A stretch of DNA of 7,660 nt from JBBDMX01 sp038241095 (GCA_038241095.1 JBBRGB010000170.1:1-7660); one strand, 5' to 3'. Shown: positions 1 to 7,077, counted from the first letter of the stretch. The notes: generated by a model not told the origin, from the sequence alone. Numbers and translations: made by a program.

Positions 1-1278
1 GGTGAGCGGGAACGCCGCGGCGTTGGGGCCGGCTTCCAAGGGGCTGATAAACAGTTTGTGTTGGCGGGCTAGGGTATAGCGATGCGTGCGCAGGCCACGG
101 GCCTGATTTTCACAGTTGATATACAGCGCGGAATCGGGCCGGTCGCCCCCGGTGCCGTCGCCGCCGGTCAACACCCCGGCGTGGTTGGTTCCCTGCCACG
201 AATCGGGAATATCGCCGCCAAGGCCCAGCAGACTCAACAGGGTTGGGGCGATGTCAGGAGCGCCCAGCAGCAGGTCATCGGACGCTCCCGCCGTCAGCTT
301 GCCGGGGAACCGCGCGATGAACGGCACACGCAGCGATTCCTCGTACCACACGCCTTTGTGCATTCGTGTCTGGCTACCCATCATCTCGCCGTGATCGGAG
401 CAGAACACCACCAGCGTGTTGTCGGCCAGTCCCTGGGCCTCAATCTCGTCAAGGAGTCGCCCGAACTGTTCGTCCACGCCGGTGATCATGGCGAAATGAT
501 TTTTCACGTGGTCGCGTGCTTTGACCGTGGAGGGATGATCGCCGGTGAGATCGACGTTGCCCCGCGTCAGCAGTTCGGCGGGTGTCGCGTCACCATAGCG
601 CTGGACATACTTGGCGGGCACTTTGTCAAACGGGGTGTGGGGCGGGTTGTGCGAGACGAACATGGCGAAGGGTTTGTTCCCGTCGCGGTAACCGCCCCCG
701 GTGTTGCGCAGGAAATTGATGGCGGTGTCGGTTTCGTGTTCCGGCGACCATTGGTGGATGACGGTGCGTTTTTCACGCGGCGCATCCCCGATCCAGTACT
801 CGGGATTGAAGTGGTCGTCGTAGGTGTTGTACCCGTGCCAGTAGTGGATGCCGTGACGGCGATGGGGCGGGGTGTATTCGTTCCACACCACCGGCGGGTT
901 GCCGCGCGGGGGCATGATGTAAGGCTCATACGGCGCTTCCAAGTGCCACTTGCCGATGTACCCGATGCTGTAGCCGCTTTGGTTGAGCACATCAGTGAAG
1001 CAGGTGAGTTCTTGGCGCAGTTGCCAGTTTTCGCGTCCGGGCATGGAGTTGCAGTTGCCCGGCACGCCGTTGGTGTGTGGATAGCACCCGCTCATGAGCA
1101 TGGCGCGGTACGGGCTGCACACCGGATAGTTGCTCACCGCGTGCGTCAGCGTCAGCCCTTGCGTTGCAAAGCGGTCGATGTTGGGCGTGATCACCGGGTC
1201 GGCATCCTGGCGGTAGGCACAGGAAAAGGCCCGCATCTGATCGGGAAAAACAAAGACGAGATTTGGACGGGCACTCAT
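1..1278 (-). CDS. Sulfatase (formylglycine-dependent, S1-type), 3' end cut by window edge
   Basis: Predicted type I sulfatase hydrolysing sulfate esters, probably on sugars. The 426 visible codons start at ATG 1278 and stay open to the edge, so the C-terminus is missing. Visible motifs are a metal-site Asp in FPDQ (D13), the formylglycine signature CSPYR (C54 to R58, Cys type, matching CxPxR), GKWH (K110, H112), NPPH (H214), SDHGEMMG (D295, H296) and MHKG (K308). These are the usual S1 catalytic and metal ligands in the usual order. The fourth signature residue is Tyr rather than the common Ser. Activity needs a Cys-to-formylglycine maturase, which is not in the window. There is no signal peptide: the protein opens MSARPNLVFVF, directly the first beta strand of the fold, so it is probably cytoplasmic. 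A GAGGA ribosome site (1291-1295) lies 12 nt before the start, slightly far. It is the last visible gene of the run, 62 nt after the upstream sulfatase. The exact sulfated substrate cannot be read from the sequence. Confidence 0.93.
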   Translation of the reverse strand, partial: MSARPNLVFVFPDQMRAFSCAYRQDADPVITPNIDRFATQGLTLTHAVSNYPVCSPYRAMLMSGCYPHTNGVPGNCNSMPGRENWQLRQELTCFTDVLNQSGYSIGYIGKWHLEAPYEPYIMPPRGNPPVVWNEYTPPHRRHGIHYWHGYNTYDDHFNPEYWIGDAPREKRTVIHQWSPEHETDTAINFLRNTGGGYRDGNKPFAMFVSHNPPHTPFDKVPAKYVQRYGDATPAELLTRGNVDLTGDHPSTVKARDHVKNHFAMITGVDEQFGRLLDEIEAQGLADNTLVVFCSDHGEMMGSQTRMHKGVWYEESLRVPFIARFPGKLTAGASDDLLLGAPDIAPTLLSLLGLGGDIPDSWQGTNHAGVLTGGDGTGGDRPDSALYINCENQARGLRTHRYTLARQHKLFISPLEAGPNAAAFPLT

Positions 1279-1340
1279 CGGATTCGTGTTTCCTCTTAAA
1301 CAGGCAAGCGATCTGGGCGCTTCGGCCAGTGGCGTCGCAT

Positions 1341-2777
1341 TTACAACTTGCCCTGCGTACTCAAGCGCTCGGTATCAGGATACAGTTCCACCGCCCGCCG
1401 ACGAAACCGCGCCAGCACTTCCGCGCTGGCCGGGTCTTGCGCCAGGTTCACGCTTTCAGTCGGATCGGCCACGAGATCGAAAAGCTGGTCGGGGTAATCC
1501 GCGTGGTGGTAACGCACAAACTTGTGACGCCCGGCACGGATCATGAAACTGCCCCGATTGTCACACTGGTGATACCAACTCCAAAGCTCCGACACCGCCT
1601 CGTCACGCCACCCCGAAGCCTCGCCTCGCATCAACGGCAGCAGGCTCGAACCGGGCAAATCCCCCGGGACATCAACGCCCGCCAAATCGCACAGTGTCGG
1701 GAACAAATCCAGCAACGAAACCACCTCATCAACCCGCCGTCCCCCGGTTCCTTCGGAAGATTGCCGTGGATCATGGATGACCAGCGGCACCCGCGCTGAA
1801 GCGTCGTAAAACTGCTTCTTTTCCCACAGCCCGTGCTGTCCGAGCATCTCGCCGTGATCCGACCAATAGAGAATCACCAGATCGTCCAGCGCGTTGACCT
1901 GCTCAAACGCATCCAGGACACGGGCGTACATTTCATCAATGAACTGGACCTGCCCGTAGTAAGCGGCCGTGGCGCGGAGGATTTCCCGCTCCGTGGTGTC
2001 CTGGCCGACGCTCACGGCGTATTGCGTGTGGCAGGGGTGGTCGTTGGGCGGGCCTTGGAGAAACGGCGTGACCCGGCGAATGTAATAATCCAAGGCCTCC
2101 TTCTCACACTGGAAGGGATAGTGCGGGTTGCCCAACGAAAGACATAGGCACAGTGGCGTTTCCCCGTGCGGCCGGTCGTACCACGTGTCGCCGAAGTATT
2201 CGCGGATGTAGTGGCAGACCTCATCGGTCATGCGGCGTTCCTTGCCGATCTTGCCTTCCTCCGCGCCAACGGCGCGGGCGTTGCGAACTTCCTTCTTGGG
2301 CCCCCAGAAGCCCATGCCCCGTTGCTTGTAGGCCTTGGCATCACCCTTGGGAATCGCGGCTTGCTCGTAGCGTGGCGTGCCGGCGCGGGTGCCGATGTCG
2401 CCCACAGGCCGCGATGTCCAGCCGTGGAGTTGGTCGTAGTCCTCGAAGTGCATCTTGCCGAAGGCCACGGTGTTGTAGCCGTGCCGCGCCAAGTGGCCGG
2501 GGAAGGTGAGGATGGAGGAATCAAACGGATCGCCGAAGCATCGGCAGCCGATTTCGCTGGGCATCTTGCCGGAGAGAAAGCTCTGCCGCGAGGGCACGCA
2601 GACCGGCGAGGTGCAGTAGGCATTGGCAAACCACGCCCCCCGCGCCGCCAGCCGATCCAGTGTTGGCGTGCGTACCACGGCGTTGCCCTCGTAGCCGGCG
2701 ACATCAGCGCGGTGCTCATCGCTCGTCAACAGCAGAATGTTGGGATGGGCGGAGCGGGAACCTGTCGGCATCGTCAT
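1341..2777 (-). CDS. Sulfatase (formylglycine-dependent, S1-type)
   Basis: Complete 478-residue type I sulfatase, a typical family length. Motifs in order: metal-site LLTSDEHR (D20, E21), the formylglycine signature CVPSR (C60 to R64, canonical CxPSR), GKMH (K108, H110), NPHYPF (H219), SDHGEMLGQHG (D307, H308) with K320/K321 after it, and a C-terminal subdomain with FDLVADPTESVNL (about 433-445), as in many arylsulfatase-like enzymes. No signal peptide is present, so cytoplasmic action is inferred. The ATG at 2777 overlaps the upstream lyase stop as ATGA, suggesting translational coupling. However, AAGGA (2780-2784) is only 2 nt from that ATG and 8 nt from the second Met at 2771, so translation may begin at residue 3. 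It is clearly different in sequence from the downstream sulfatase, so the two are not a recent tandem duplication and probably remove sulfates at different positions or sugars. The substrate is unknown. Confidence 0.95.
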   Translation of the reverse strand: MTMPTGSRSAHPNILLLTSDEHRADVAGYEGNAVVRTPTLDRLAARGAWFANAYCTSPVCVPSRQSFLSGKMPSEIGCRCFGDPFDSSILTFPGHLARHGYNTVAFGKMHFEDYDQLHGWTSRPVGDIGTRAGTPRYEQAAIPKGDAKAYKQRGMGFWGPKKEVRNARAVGAEEGKIGKERRMTDEVCHYIREYFGDTWYDRPHGETPLCLCLSLGNPHYPFQCEKEALDYYIRRVTPFLQGPPNDHPCHTQYAVSVGQDTTEREILRATAAYYGQVQFIDEMYARVLDAFEQVNALDDLVILYWSDHGEMLGQHGLWEKKQFYDASARVPLVIHDPRQSSEGTGGRRVDEVVSLLDLFPTLCDLAGVDVPGDLPGSSLLPLMRGEASGWRDEAVSELWSWYHQCDNRGSFMIRAGRHKFVRYHHADYPDQLFDLVADPTESVNLAQDPASAEVLARFRRRAVELYPDTERLSTQGKL

Positions 2778-3916
2778 GATCCTTGATTGGTGGCATTGTC
2801 GTCGAATGCGGAAGCCGCGCCTTGCGATGGGCGGTCTTTCTCGAAACCATCGGCTTGTCGCAGAAGACGCGACAGTCCCCCGCGGGGATCACGGTCTTCA
2901 TTTCCATGTTCCGCGTCCTTGTTCGTGGCGATCTGCTTGAAGGGCCAGGGTGTCTGCGGATCGGCGTAGGGGCGCATGAACTCCAGCGCCAGGCGGATCG
3001 AACGGCCGTCGGTGCCGCGATAGGACCACAAATCGATATCCATCTGTCGCCCCAGTTGCGCCAGCATCAACAGCGCTTTGAGATTGAAAAGGCTGTAGTT
3101 GAACGACTTGGTTCGCGCCAGTTCGTGCGGCTGACGCCCGTCGGGCTTGATCTGCTTTTCGATCCGGCGCGATGGCACCTCCCGGAGTACCGTTCGTGCG
3201 ATCCCACTTTGGCCTGTGAACAACGCGAACGCGGCCAACTGAACGTCCATCCATGTCCCGTGGTTGTTTATTTCGGCCCGTTCATCAAGGCCGTTGCGGC
3301 TGGTCAGCAGCCAGTCAAGGTAGGCGGCAAACCAGTCTCGCAAAGCCCGGCCGTCCGCGCCTGACAAGCTCCCCTGGGCCTCCAGAAGCAACGCATGCTC
3401 AAGCAGTGCGACGAAGCACGCCGTGTCGATGATGCCTATGCCGCGACCGTCACAGATGCCGGGAATGGACTGCGCATACGTCAGCGATGGATTCATCCGT
3501 GTCGTGGGCGAGAGAAAGAAAGTCCGCAGCAGCAGTGTGGCCCTCCCGGCAAAGGCCACGTCCCCCTGCGCCAGCCAGCCGTGGGTCAGCGCTGCTACTG
3601 TCGTGCAGAGCGCCTCGAGTCGATTCCTGTCAAAGCGTTCATCCCTCGCCTCGGGATTGTTTACACCGTCGCGGCGCACATAGGGCAGACCATCGGCCGT
3701 GCCGGGATTCGGCCACCAATACTTGCCCATGCTCCAATAGTCGTGCGGCGTCCCGCCCGGGGGCGGCTGCTTCTTGTCGGTGACCGTAAACGGCCCGGTG
3801 TTCATTGCGGCCCGCGCGCGTTGGCCCGCCTCTGCCCGCGCCGCTTCCGTAATCATCTCAGCCTCGGCGTGCCGCTGGGCTAGATCAACCACCAAGCCTT
3901 GTGTAATCGTGTCCAT
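2774..3916 (-). CDS. Alginate lyase-family protein, PL38-like (uronate polysaccharide lyase)
   Basis: Probable polysaccharide lyase cleaving uronate-containing chains by beta-elimination. Landmarks in the 380 residues resemble the alginate-lyase (alpha/alpha)-toroid family, especially PL38: HDYWSMGKYWWPNP (58-71), MNPSLTYAQSIPGICDGRG (141-159), NNHGTWMDVQ (217-226) and HELARTKSFNYSLFN (264-278). The Asn-His pair (N218, H219) and Tyr274 match the expected catalytic Asn/His/Tyr set of this fold. Characterised PL38 members act on glucuronan or mannuronan; the substrate here is inferred only. No signal peptide is seen, unlike many relatives, so it may act in the cytoplasm on imported oligosaccharides. 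ATG 3916 lies 19 nt after the GH130 stop and has no clear ribosome site. An internal ATG at 3856 has GAGG 5 nt upstream and could be the true start, removing 20 residues. The last 50 or so residues (after FKQI, about 329) are polar and low in complexity and may reflect a degenerate or frameshifted tail. The stop overlaps the next gene by 4 nt. Confidence 0.85.
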   Translation of the reverse strand: MDTITQGLVVDLAQRHAEAEMITEAARAEAGQRARAAMNTGPFTVTDKKQPPPGGTPHDYWSMGKYWWPNPGTADGLPYVRRDGVNNPEARDERFDRNRLEALCTTVAALTHGWLAQGDVAFAGRATLLLRTFFLSPTTRMNPSLTYAQSIPGICDGRGIGIIDTACFVALLEHALLLEAQGSLSGADGRALRDWFAAYLDWLLTSRNGLDERAEINNHGTWMDVQLAAFALFTGQSGIARTVLREVPSRRIEKQIKPDGRQPHELARTKSFNYSLFNLKALLMLAQLGRQMDIDLWSYRGTDGRSIRLALEFMRPYADPQTPWPFKQIATNKDAEHGNEDRDPRGGLSRLLRQADGFEKDRPSQGAASAFDDNATNQGS

Positions 3917-3935
3917 TGTTGTGAAGCCCGTCTTA

Positions 3936-4982
3936 TTACATCGCCGGGCAGCCCGTCAGGAAGTTGACGAACGCCGCCAAGTCCACCGTGGCTAGGCCGA
4001 CGTATTTGTCCGCCGCGCCGTAATAGACCATCAATTGCCCGTCCTTGACGATGTTGCCACAGGGGAACACCACCCCGCCGGCCCAGTTGTGGCACCCCTT
4101 GATCTCCCACTCCAACTCAGGCTCGAAGATCGGCTCGGGTGTGCGATGCAGCACCACCGTCGGGTCCACCAAATCCAGCAGCATGGCCCCCAGGCGGTAG
4201 GTGCGATCCTTGCCCGCCCCGTGGTAGATCATCAGCCAGCCCTTGTCGGTTTTGATCGGGGGACAGTTGGCACCGATCTTGTTGCCCTCCCAATCACAGC
4301 GCGCCCCGGCAATCACGCGGCGATCCGAGACATCCAGCAGGTTGTCGGTCTGCGCCAGCCAGATGGCCGGGGCGTCAATGCCGTATTGAGGCCCGCTGAT
4401 GAGGGGACGGGTCAACACCGCGAACCGTCCGCCGATCTTCTCAGGGAAGATGATGACATCGTGATCATGCTCGGTGGGGTTGGTCATCACCCCGCAGCGA
4501 ATCCAGCTCTTGAAATCCCGCGTCATCGCCAGGCAACTCACGAGCTGATTGTCGCGGAACGGCGCGGGGGCTTCCTCCGGCAGGGCGAAGCGTTCCGCCA
4601 GCGCGGCGCGGAAGGCCTTGTGTTCGGGACTGTGATTGAAATACTGCCCTTTGGGAAAGCACTTGGAGGCGTAGGTCATGAAGTACCAGTCGCCGAACTT
4701 CACCAGCCGCGGGTCTTCGACCCCGCCCGCATCGACCCCGTCGGCACTTGGGCCGAAGGTGGGTTGATCGGAGGTTCGCTCAAAGTGACAGCCATCCTTG
4801 CTCACGGCCAGTCCGAACCGCACCACGTGCTCGAGGTCGTGTCCCGCGGCGCGGTAGAGCAGCTTGACCTCGCCGTCGCGCTCGTCGAGCCACGCGGCGG
4901 GATTGGTCGTGATCAGACTCTCCCACGCATGGGCGGGATTGGGAGCGAGAATGGGCGTCTGTTGGTAGCGTTGAAGTTTCAT
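3936..4982 (-). CDS. GH130-family beta-mannoside phosphorylase/hydrolase
   Basis: Five-bladed beta-propeller enzyme of glycoside hydrolase family 130, 348 residues. The family acts on beta-mannosides, either by phosphorolysis to mannose-1-phosphate or, in some subfamilies, by hydrolysis. Diagnostic features are GGVEDPRL (86-93) with candidate catalytic acid D90, DVIIFPEK (175-182), LTRP (R192), LMIYHGAG (H254), YRLGAMLLDLVDP (262-274) and a terminal VVFPCGN...YYGAAD...GLATVDL block (304-334). R192 and H254 lie where phosphorylases usually bind phosphate, so phosphorolysis is slightly favoured. An insertion of about 35-40 residues appears between MTYAS (103-107) and SCLAMTRDF (149-157), compared with the short loop I expect there. 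No signal peptide is present, as usual for cytoplasmic phosphorylases. GGAAGG lies 6 nt before ATG 4982, an excellent ribosome site. It follows a terminator-like hairpin and precedes the lyase gene by 19 nt. Exact linkage and subfamily cannot be assigned. Confidence 0.92.
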   Translation of the reverse strand: MKLQRYQQTPILAPNPAHAWESLITTNPAAWLDERDGEVKLLYRAAGHDLEHVVRFGLAVSKDGCHFERTSDQPTFGPSADGVDAGGVEDPRLVKFGDWYFMTYASKCFPKGQYFNHSPEHKAFRAALAERFALPEEAPAPFRDNQLVSCLAMTRDFKSWIRCGVMTNPTEHDHDVIIFPEKIGGRFAVLTRPLISGPQYGIDAPAIWLAQTDNLLDVSDRRVIAGARCDWEGNKIGANCPPIKTDKGWLMIYHGAGKDRTYRLGAMLLDLVDPTVVLHRTPEPIFEPELEWEIKGCHNWAGGVVFPCGNIVKDGQLMVYYGAADKYVGLATVDLAAFVNFLTGCPAM

Positions 4983-4988
4983 GCGGGG

Positions 4989-4994
4989 CCTTCC
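4989..4994 (-). promoter_or_regulatory. Ribosome binding site of the GH130 gene
   Basis: GGAAGG on the minus strand, 6 nt before the ATG at 4982. It fixes the start and is the strongest ribosome site in the window. It lies downstream of the terminator-like hairpin, so any transcript that reads through would be translated efficiently. Confidence 0.75.
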
Positions 4995-5020
4995 ATTACT
5001 TGGGTGGGGGGATGAGAGTA

Positions 5021-5050
5021 GAAAAACTTACGGCCCCGGCGCGGGACCGT
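5021..5050 (-). terminator. Intrinsic terminator-like hairpin between the beta-helix and GH130 genes
   Basis: On the minus strand an 8-bp stem pairs ACGGTCCC (5050-5043) with GGGGCCGT (5037-5030), one pair being T-G wobble, around a 5-nt loop. AAG and a run of five T (5026-5022) follow. This is the layout of a Rho-independent terminator, placed 60 nt after the beta-helix stop and 38 nt before the GH130 start. I see no convincing promoter between it and the GH130 gene, so it may be a leaky terminator or a 3'-end stabilising hairpin that lowers expression of the downstream enzymes relative to the secreted protein. The short U-run makes full termination uncertain. Confidence 0.6.
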
Positions 5051-5062
5051 GCATGGTTGCAC
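5049..5062 (-). repeat. Small perfect inverted repeat overlapping the terminator arm
   Basis: GTGCA, 4 nt, TGCAC on the minus strand (5062-5049). It shares two bases with the left arm of the terminator-like stem, so in RNA the two hairpins would compete slightly. With 5-bp arms this may be chance. Confidence 0.35.
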
Positions 5063-5109
5063 AGTGGTAAACCTTGGCAAAATGACACAGGCGGGAGGGG
5101 CGGTACGGG

Positions 5110-7020
5110 TTACTGCCGGGCTTGGGTACCGGGGGTGTCGGTGGCACCGGGGAACTTGTAGCCTTTGTCCGGGTGGGTCAGGCTGTTGAACTTGTCGTCG
5201 CCGCCTTCCCATTTGGGGCTGGCGTCTTTGATACCAGGGTCGCCTTCGGGGTGGTCGGCGTCGATGACCACGGAATCCTCGATGGTGATCTTGCAGCCTT
5301 CCTCGGTGCTGAAAGCCTTGCCCTTGGGGATGTAAAAGAGCGAGTTGGTGACAGTGGCCTGTGAACCGCCGCCGGGCTTGCCATCGAGATCGACGCCGGT
5401 GGCGGTGTTGACGAAGGTCATGTGGTCGATGACGACCGCTCCGCCGGGGGAGACGTGGACGCCGTTGGGATTGCCCGAACCGCCGCGGTGATTGGCGTAA
5501 CCGGCGATGCAGTTGTTGAACCTGGCGGGGGCATCGGGCTTGGACCACATGCGGAAGTTGCGTTTGTTGTCGAAGGAAACGCAGTTTTCCAGCACGGGGT
5601 TCATGGCCTTGAGGTCCCACCCGCCATCGGTGTTGCCAAACGCGCCGCAGTTTTTGAAGGTGATGTCCTTGACCTGGCGCTCGGCGCAGAAGCCGTCGGC
5701 ATTCCAGTAGTTGTCGCCGTTCTCGTGGTAGTTGTTGCGGGCGGTGCATCCGTCAAAAGTGATGTCGTGGTCGGTGACGCCTTCGAGGTCGGAGCCTTCG
5801 AGTGCGAAGCCCATGTGGAAGGGTTCGGTGGCCCATTCCTTGCCGCCGGCGTCGGCGTGGCAGTTAATGATTTGGGTGTGGTGGACGCCGCCACGGATGC
5901 GGATGCCGCGCTTGGTGTAATGGGTGAAGTCGCAATCGCGGATGACCAGATCGCCGCTGCCGGAGTCGGGCATTTTGGCAAACGCCCCGCCGTTGATGAT
6001 GATGCCTTCGCGCTGGCCGGTCATGTCCATGTTGGTGATGCGCAGGCCGCGGTTGGGGCCGAGAAGGAGGATGCCCACGCGGTAGCCTTCGAGCTTGAGG
6101 TCCTTGACCGCCACGAAGCCGACGTAAGGGTTGATCTTCAGGAAGTCGCCACCAGTTTTGGCGGGATTGTTTTTGTCGAAGTCGGAGGTGAATCGCGGCA
6201 GGCCCTTACCGGTGTCCTGGCCGACGATGTTGACCATCGCCTCCGGGCCGCTTCCCCCGGCGGAAATCTCCAGCTGCGCTTTGACATATTCGCCACTGCC
6301 GATGTGCAGCGTGTTGCCCGGCCCCACGGCCTCCAACGCCTTTTGCAGACCGTCCGCCGCCGAACGGGCGTTGGCCCAGTCCACGCCGTTCTTGTCACCC
6401 GCCCCGTCGGGCGTCACGTACTGATCCGAACCCGGCTTGGCGATCTCCAGCGACAGCGGATCACGCGCCTCTTTTCCATCACCGATTTTTTCGACTTTCA
6501 TGTTGGTCCACCAGATTTTCTGTCCCACCGCCCCATCGTTTTGCCGATACCGGCACAGCAACTGCGCTTCATCAGCGCCGGCGGTATCGAACTCGACTGA
6601 CACCGTCTTCCACTTCGTGCCCGAACGGTCGGTCTCCAACCGCTCGAGTTCCGTTTTGTTGCTGATGGTCTTGACTTGGATGACGCCCGTGCCGTTGCCC
6701 GTGGAGCGGATGTCGCAGGAGATTTTGTAACGGGTGTGGCCATCGAGTTTGAGCGATTGGAGGATCTGCCCGTAGCTGCTGCCGGCATCCTTGACCACCT
6801 CCACCTGCAACGCGGTTTTGACGCTGGCGTGGCCGGTGTCGGTGGCCTGGGTGATCTTCTGCTTATTGTCACGCGGCGTCCAGCCCTTTGGCTTGTCGCC
6901 GGCCCACTCGGCGAAGTCGCCGTTGGTGATCGATTGCGCCATGGCTTGGCCACAACCCAGTACGCATAAGGCAACCAGCATGACGGACAGTATCACGATT
7001 CGGAAGGAGGGTGTTTTCAT
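5110..7020 (-). CDS. Secreted right-handed parallel beta-helix protein with N-terminal carbohydrate-binding-like domain (PL9-like)
   Basis: Protein of 636 residues. Residues 1-29 form a signal peptide: a basic start, the hydrophobic run IVILSVMLVALCVLG and an AMA cleavage motif before Q29; the VLGC at 20-23 is a weaker lipoprotein alternative. Residues 30 to about 180 (ITNGDFAEWAGDKPKGW...) resemble a jelly-roll carbohydrate-binding module. After a linker, YVTPDGAGDKNGVDWANA (about 201-218) opens a beta-helix reaching about 590, with repeated short strands and Asn/Asp-rich turns. The segment NADGF (440-444), NTDGGWDLK (463-471) and NFRMW (488-492) resembles the calcium site and catalytic turn of PL9 lyases, but one expected Asp is Gly466 and the Lys position appears to be Arg490. 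It may be a divergent lyase or a binding protein. ATG 7020 is chosen for the signal peptide and AAAGG (7026-7030), although the frame stays open 82 codons further upstream. It is the first gene after the promoter at 7336-7308. Confidence 0.9.
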   Translation of the reverse strand: MKTPSFRIVILSVMLVALCVLGCGQAMAQSITNGDFAEWAGDKPKGWTPRDNKQKITQATDTGHASVKTALQVEVVKDAGSSYGQILQSLKLDGHTRYKISCDIRSTGNGTGVIQVKTISNKTELERLETDRSGTKWKTVSVEFDTAGADEAQLLCRYRQNDGAVGQKIWWTNMKVEKIGDGKEARDPLSLEIAKPGSDQYVTPDGAGDKNGVDWANARSAADGLQKALEAVGPGNTLHIGSGEYVKAQLEISAGGSGPEAMVNIVGQDTGKGLPRFTSDFDKNNPAKTGGDFLKINPYVGFVAVKDLKLEGYRVGILLLGPNRGLRITNMDMTGQREGIIINGGAFAKMPDSGSGDLVIRDCDFTHYTKRGIRIRGGVHHTQIINCHADAGGKEWATEPFHMGFALEGSDLEGVTDHDITFDGCTARNNYHENGDNYWNADGFCAERQVKDITFKNCGAFGNTDGGWDLKAMNPVLENCVSFDNKRNFRMWSKPDAPARFNNCIAGYANHRGGSGNPNGVHVSPGGAVVIDHMTFVNTATGVDLDGKPGGGSQATVTNSLFYIPKGKAFSTEEGCKITIEDSVVIDADHPEGDPGIKDASPKWEGGDDKFNSLTHPDKGYKFPGATDTPGTQARQ

Positions 7021-7025
7021 TTTGA

Positions 7026-7030
7026 CCTTT
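7026..7030 (-). promoter_or_regulatory. Ribosome binding site of the beta-helix gene
   Basis: AAAGG on the minus strand, 5 nt before ATG 7020. Together with the signal peptide that begins at this Met, it decides the start against a longer in-frame extension to 7266. Confidence 0.65.
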
Positions 7031-7077
7031 GGGAAGGAGTGCGGGTCACCAATAACGGCTGGATCAATTCTATATCG

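Noticed and set aside
82..1299. Long open plus-strand frame of 405 codons
   Set aside because: It is antisense to a sulfatase with a full set of catalytic motifs. Its product has no recognisable domain, and the openness is a by-product of GC-rich codon use on the opposite strand.
1306..1322. AAGCG-7 nt-CGCTT hairpin between the two sulfatase genes
   Set aside because: Only 5 bp of stem and no following T-run on the minus strand. Probably chance.
4035..5015. Long open plus-strand frame of 326 codons
   Set aside because: Antisense to the GH130 gene, which has clear family motifs and a strong ribosome site.
5422..6600. Long open plus-strand frame of 392 codons
   Set aside because: Antisense to the beta-helix gene. 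The Val/Ala/Gly-rich product is typical of a shadow frame.
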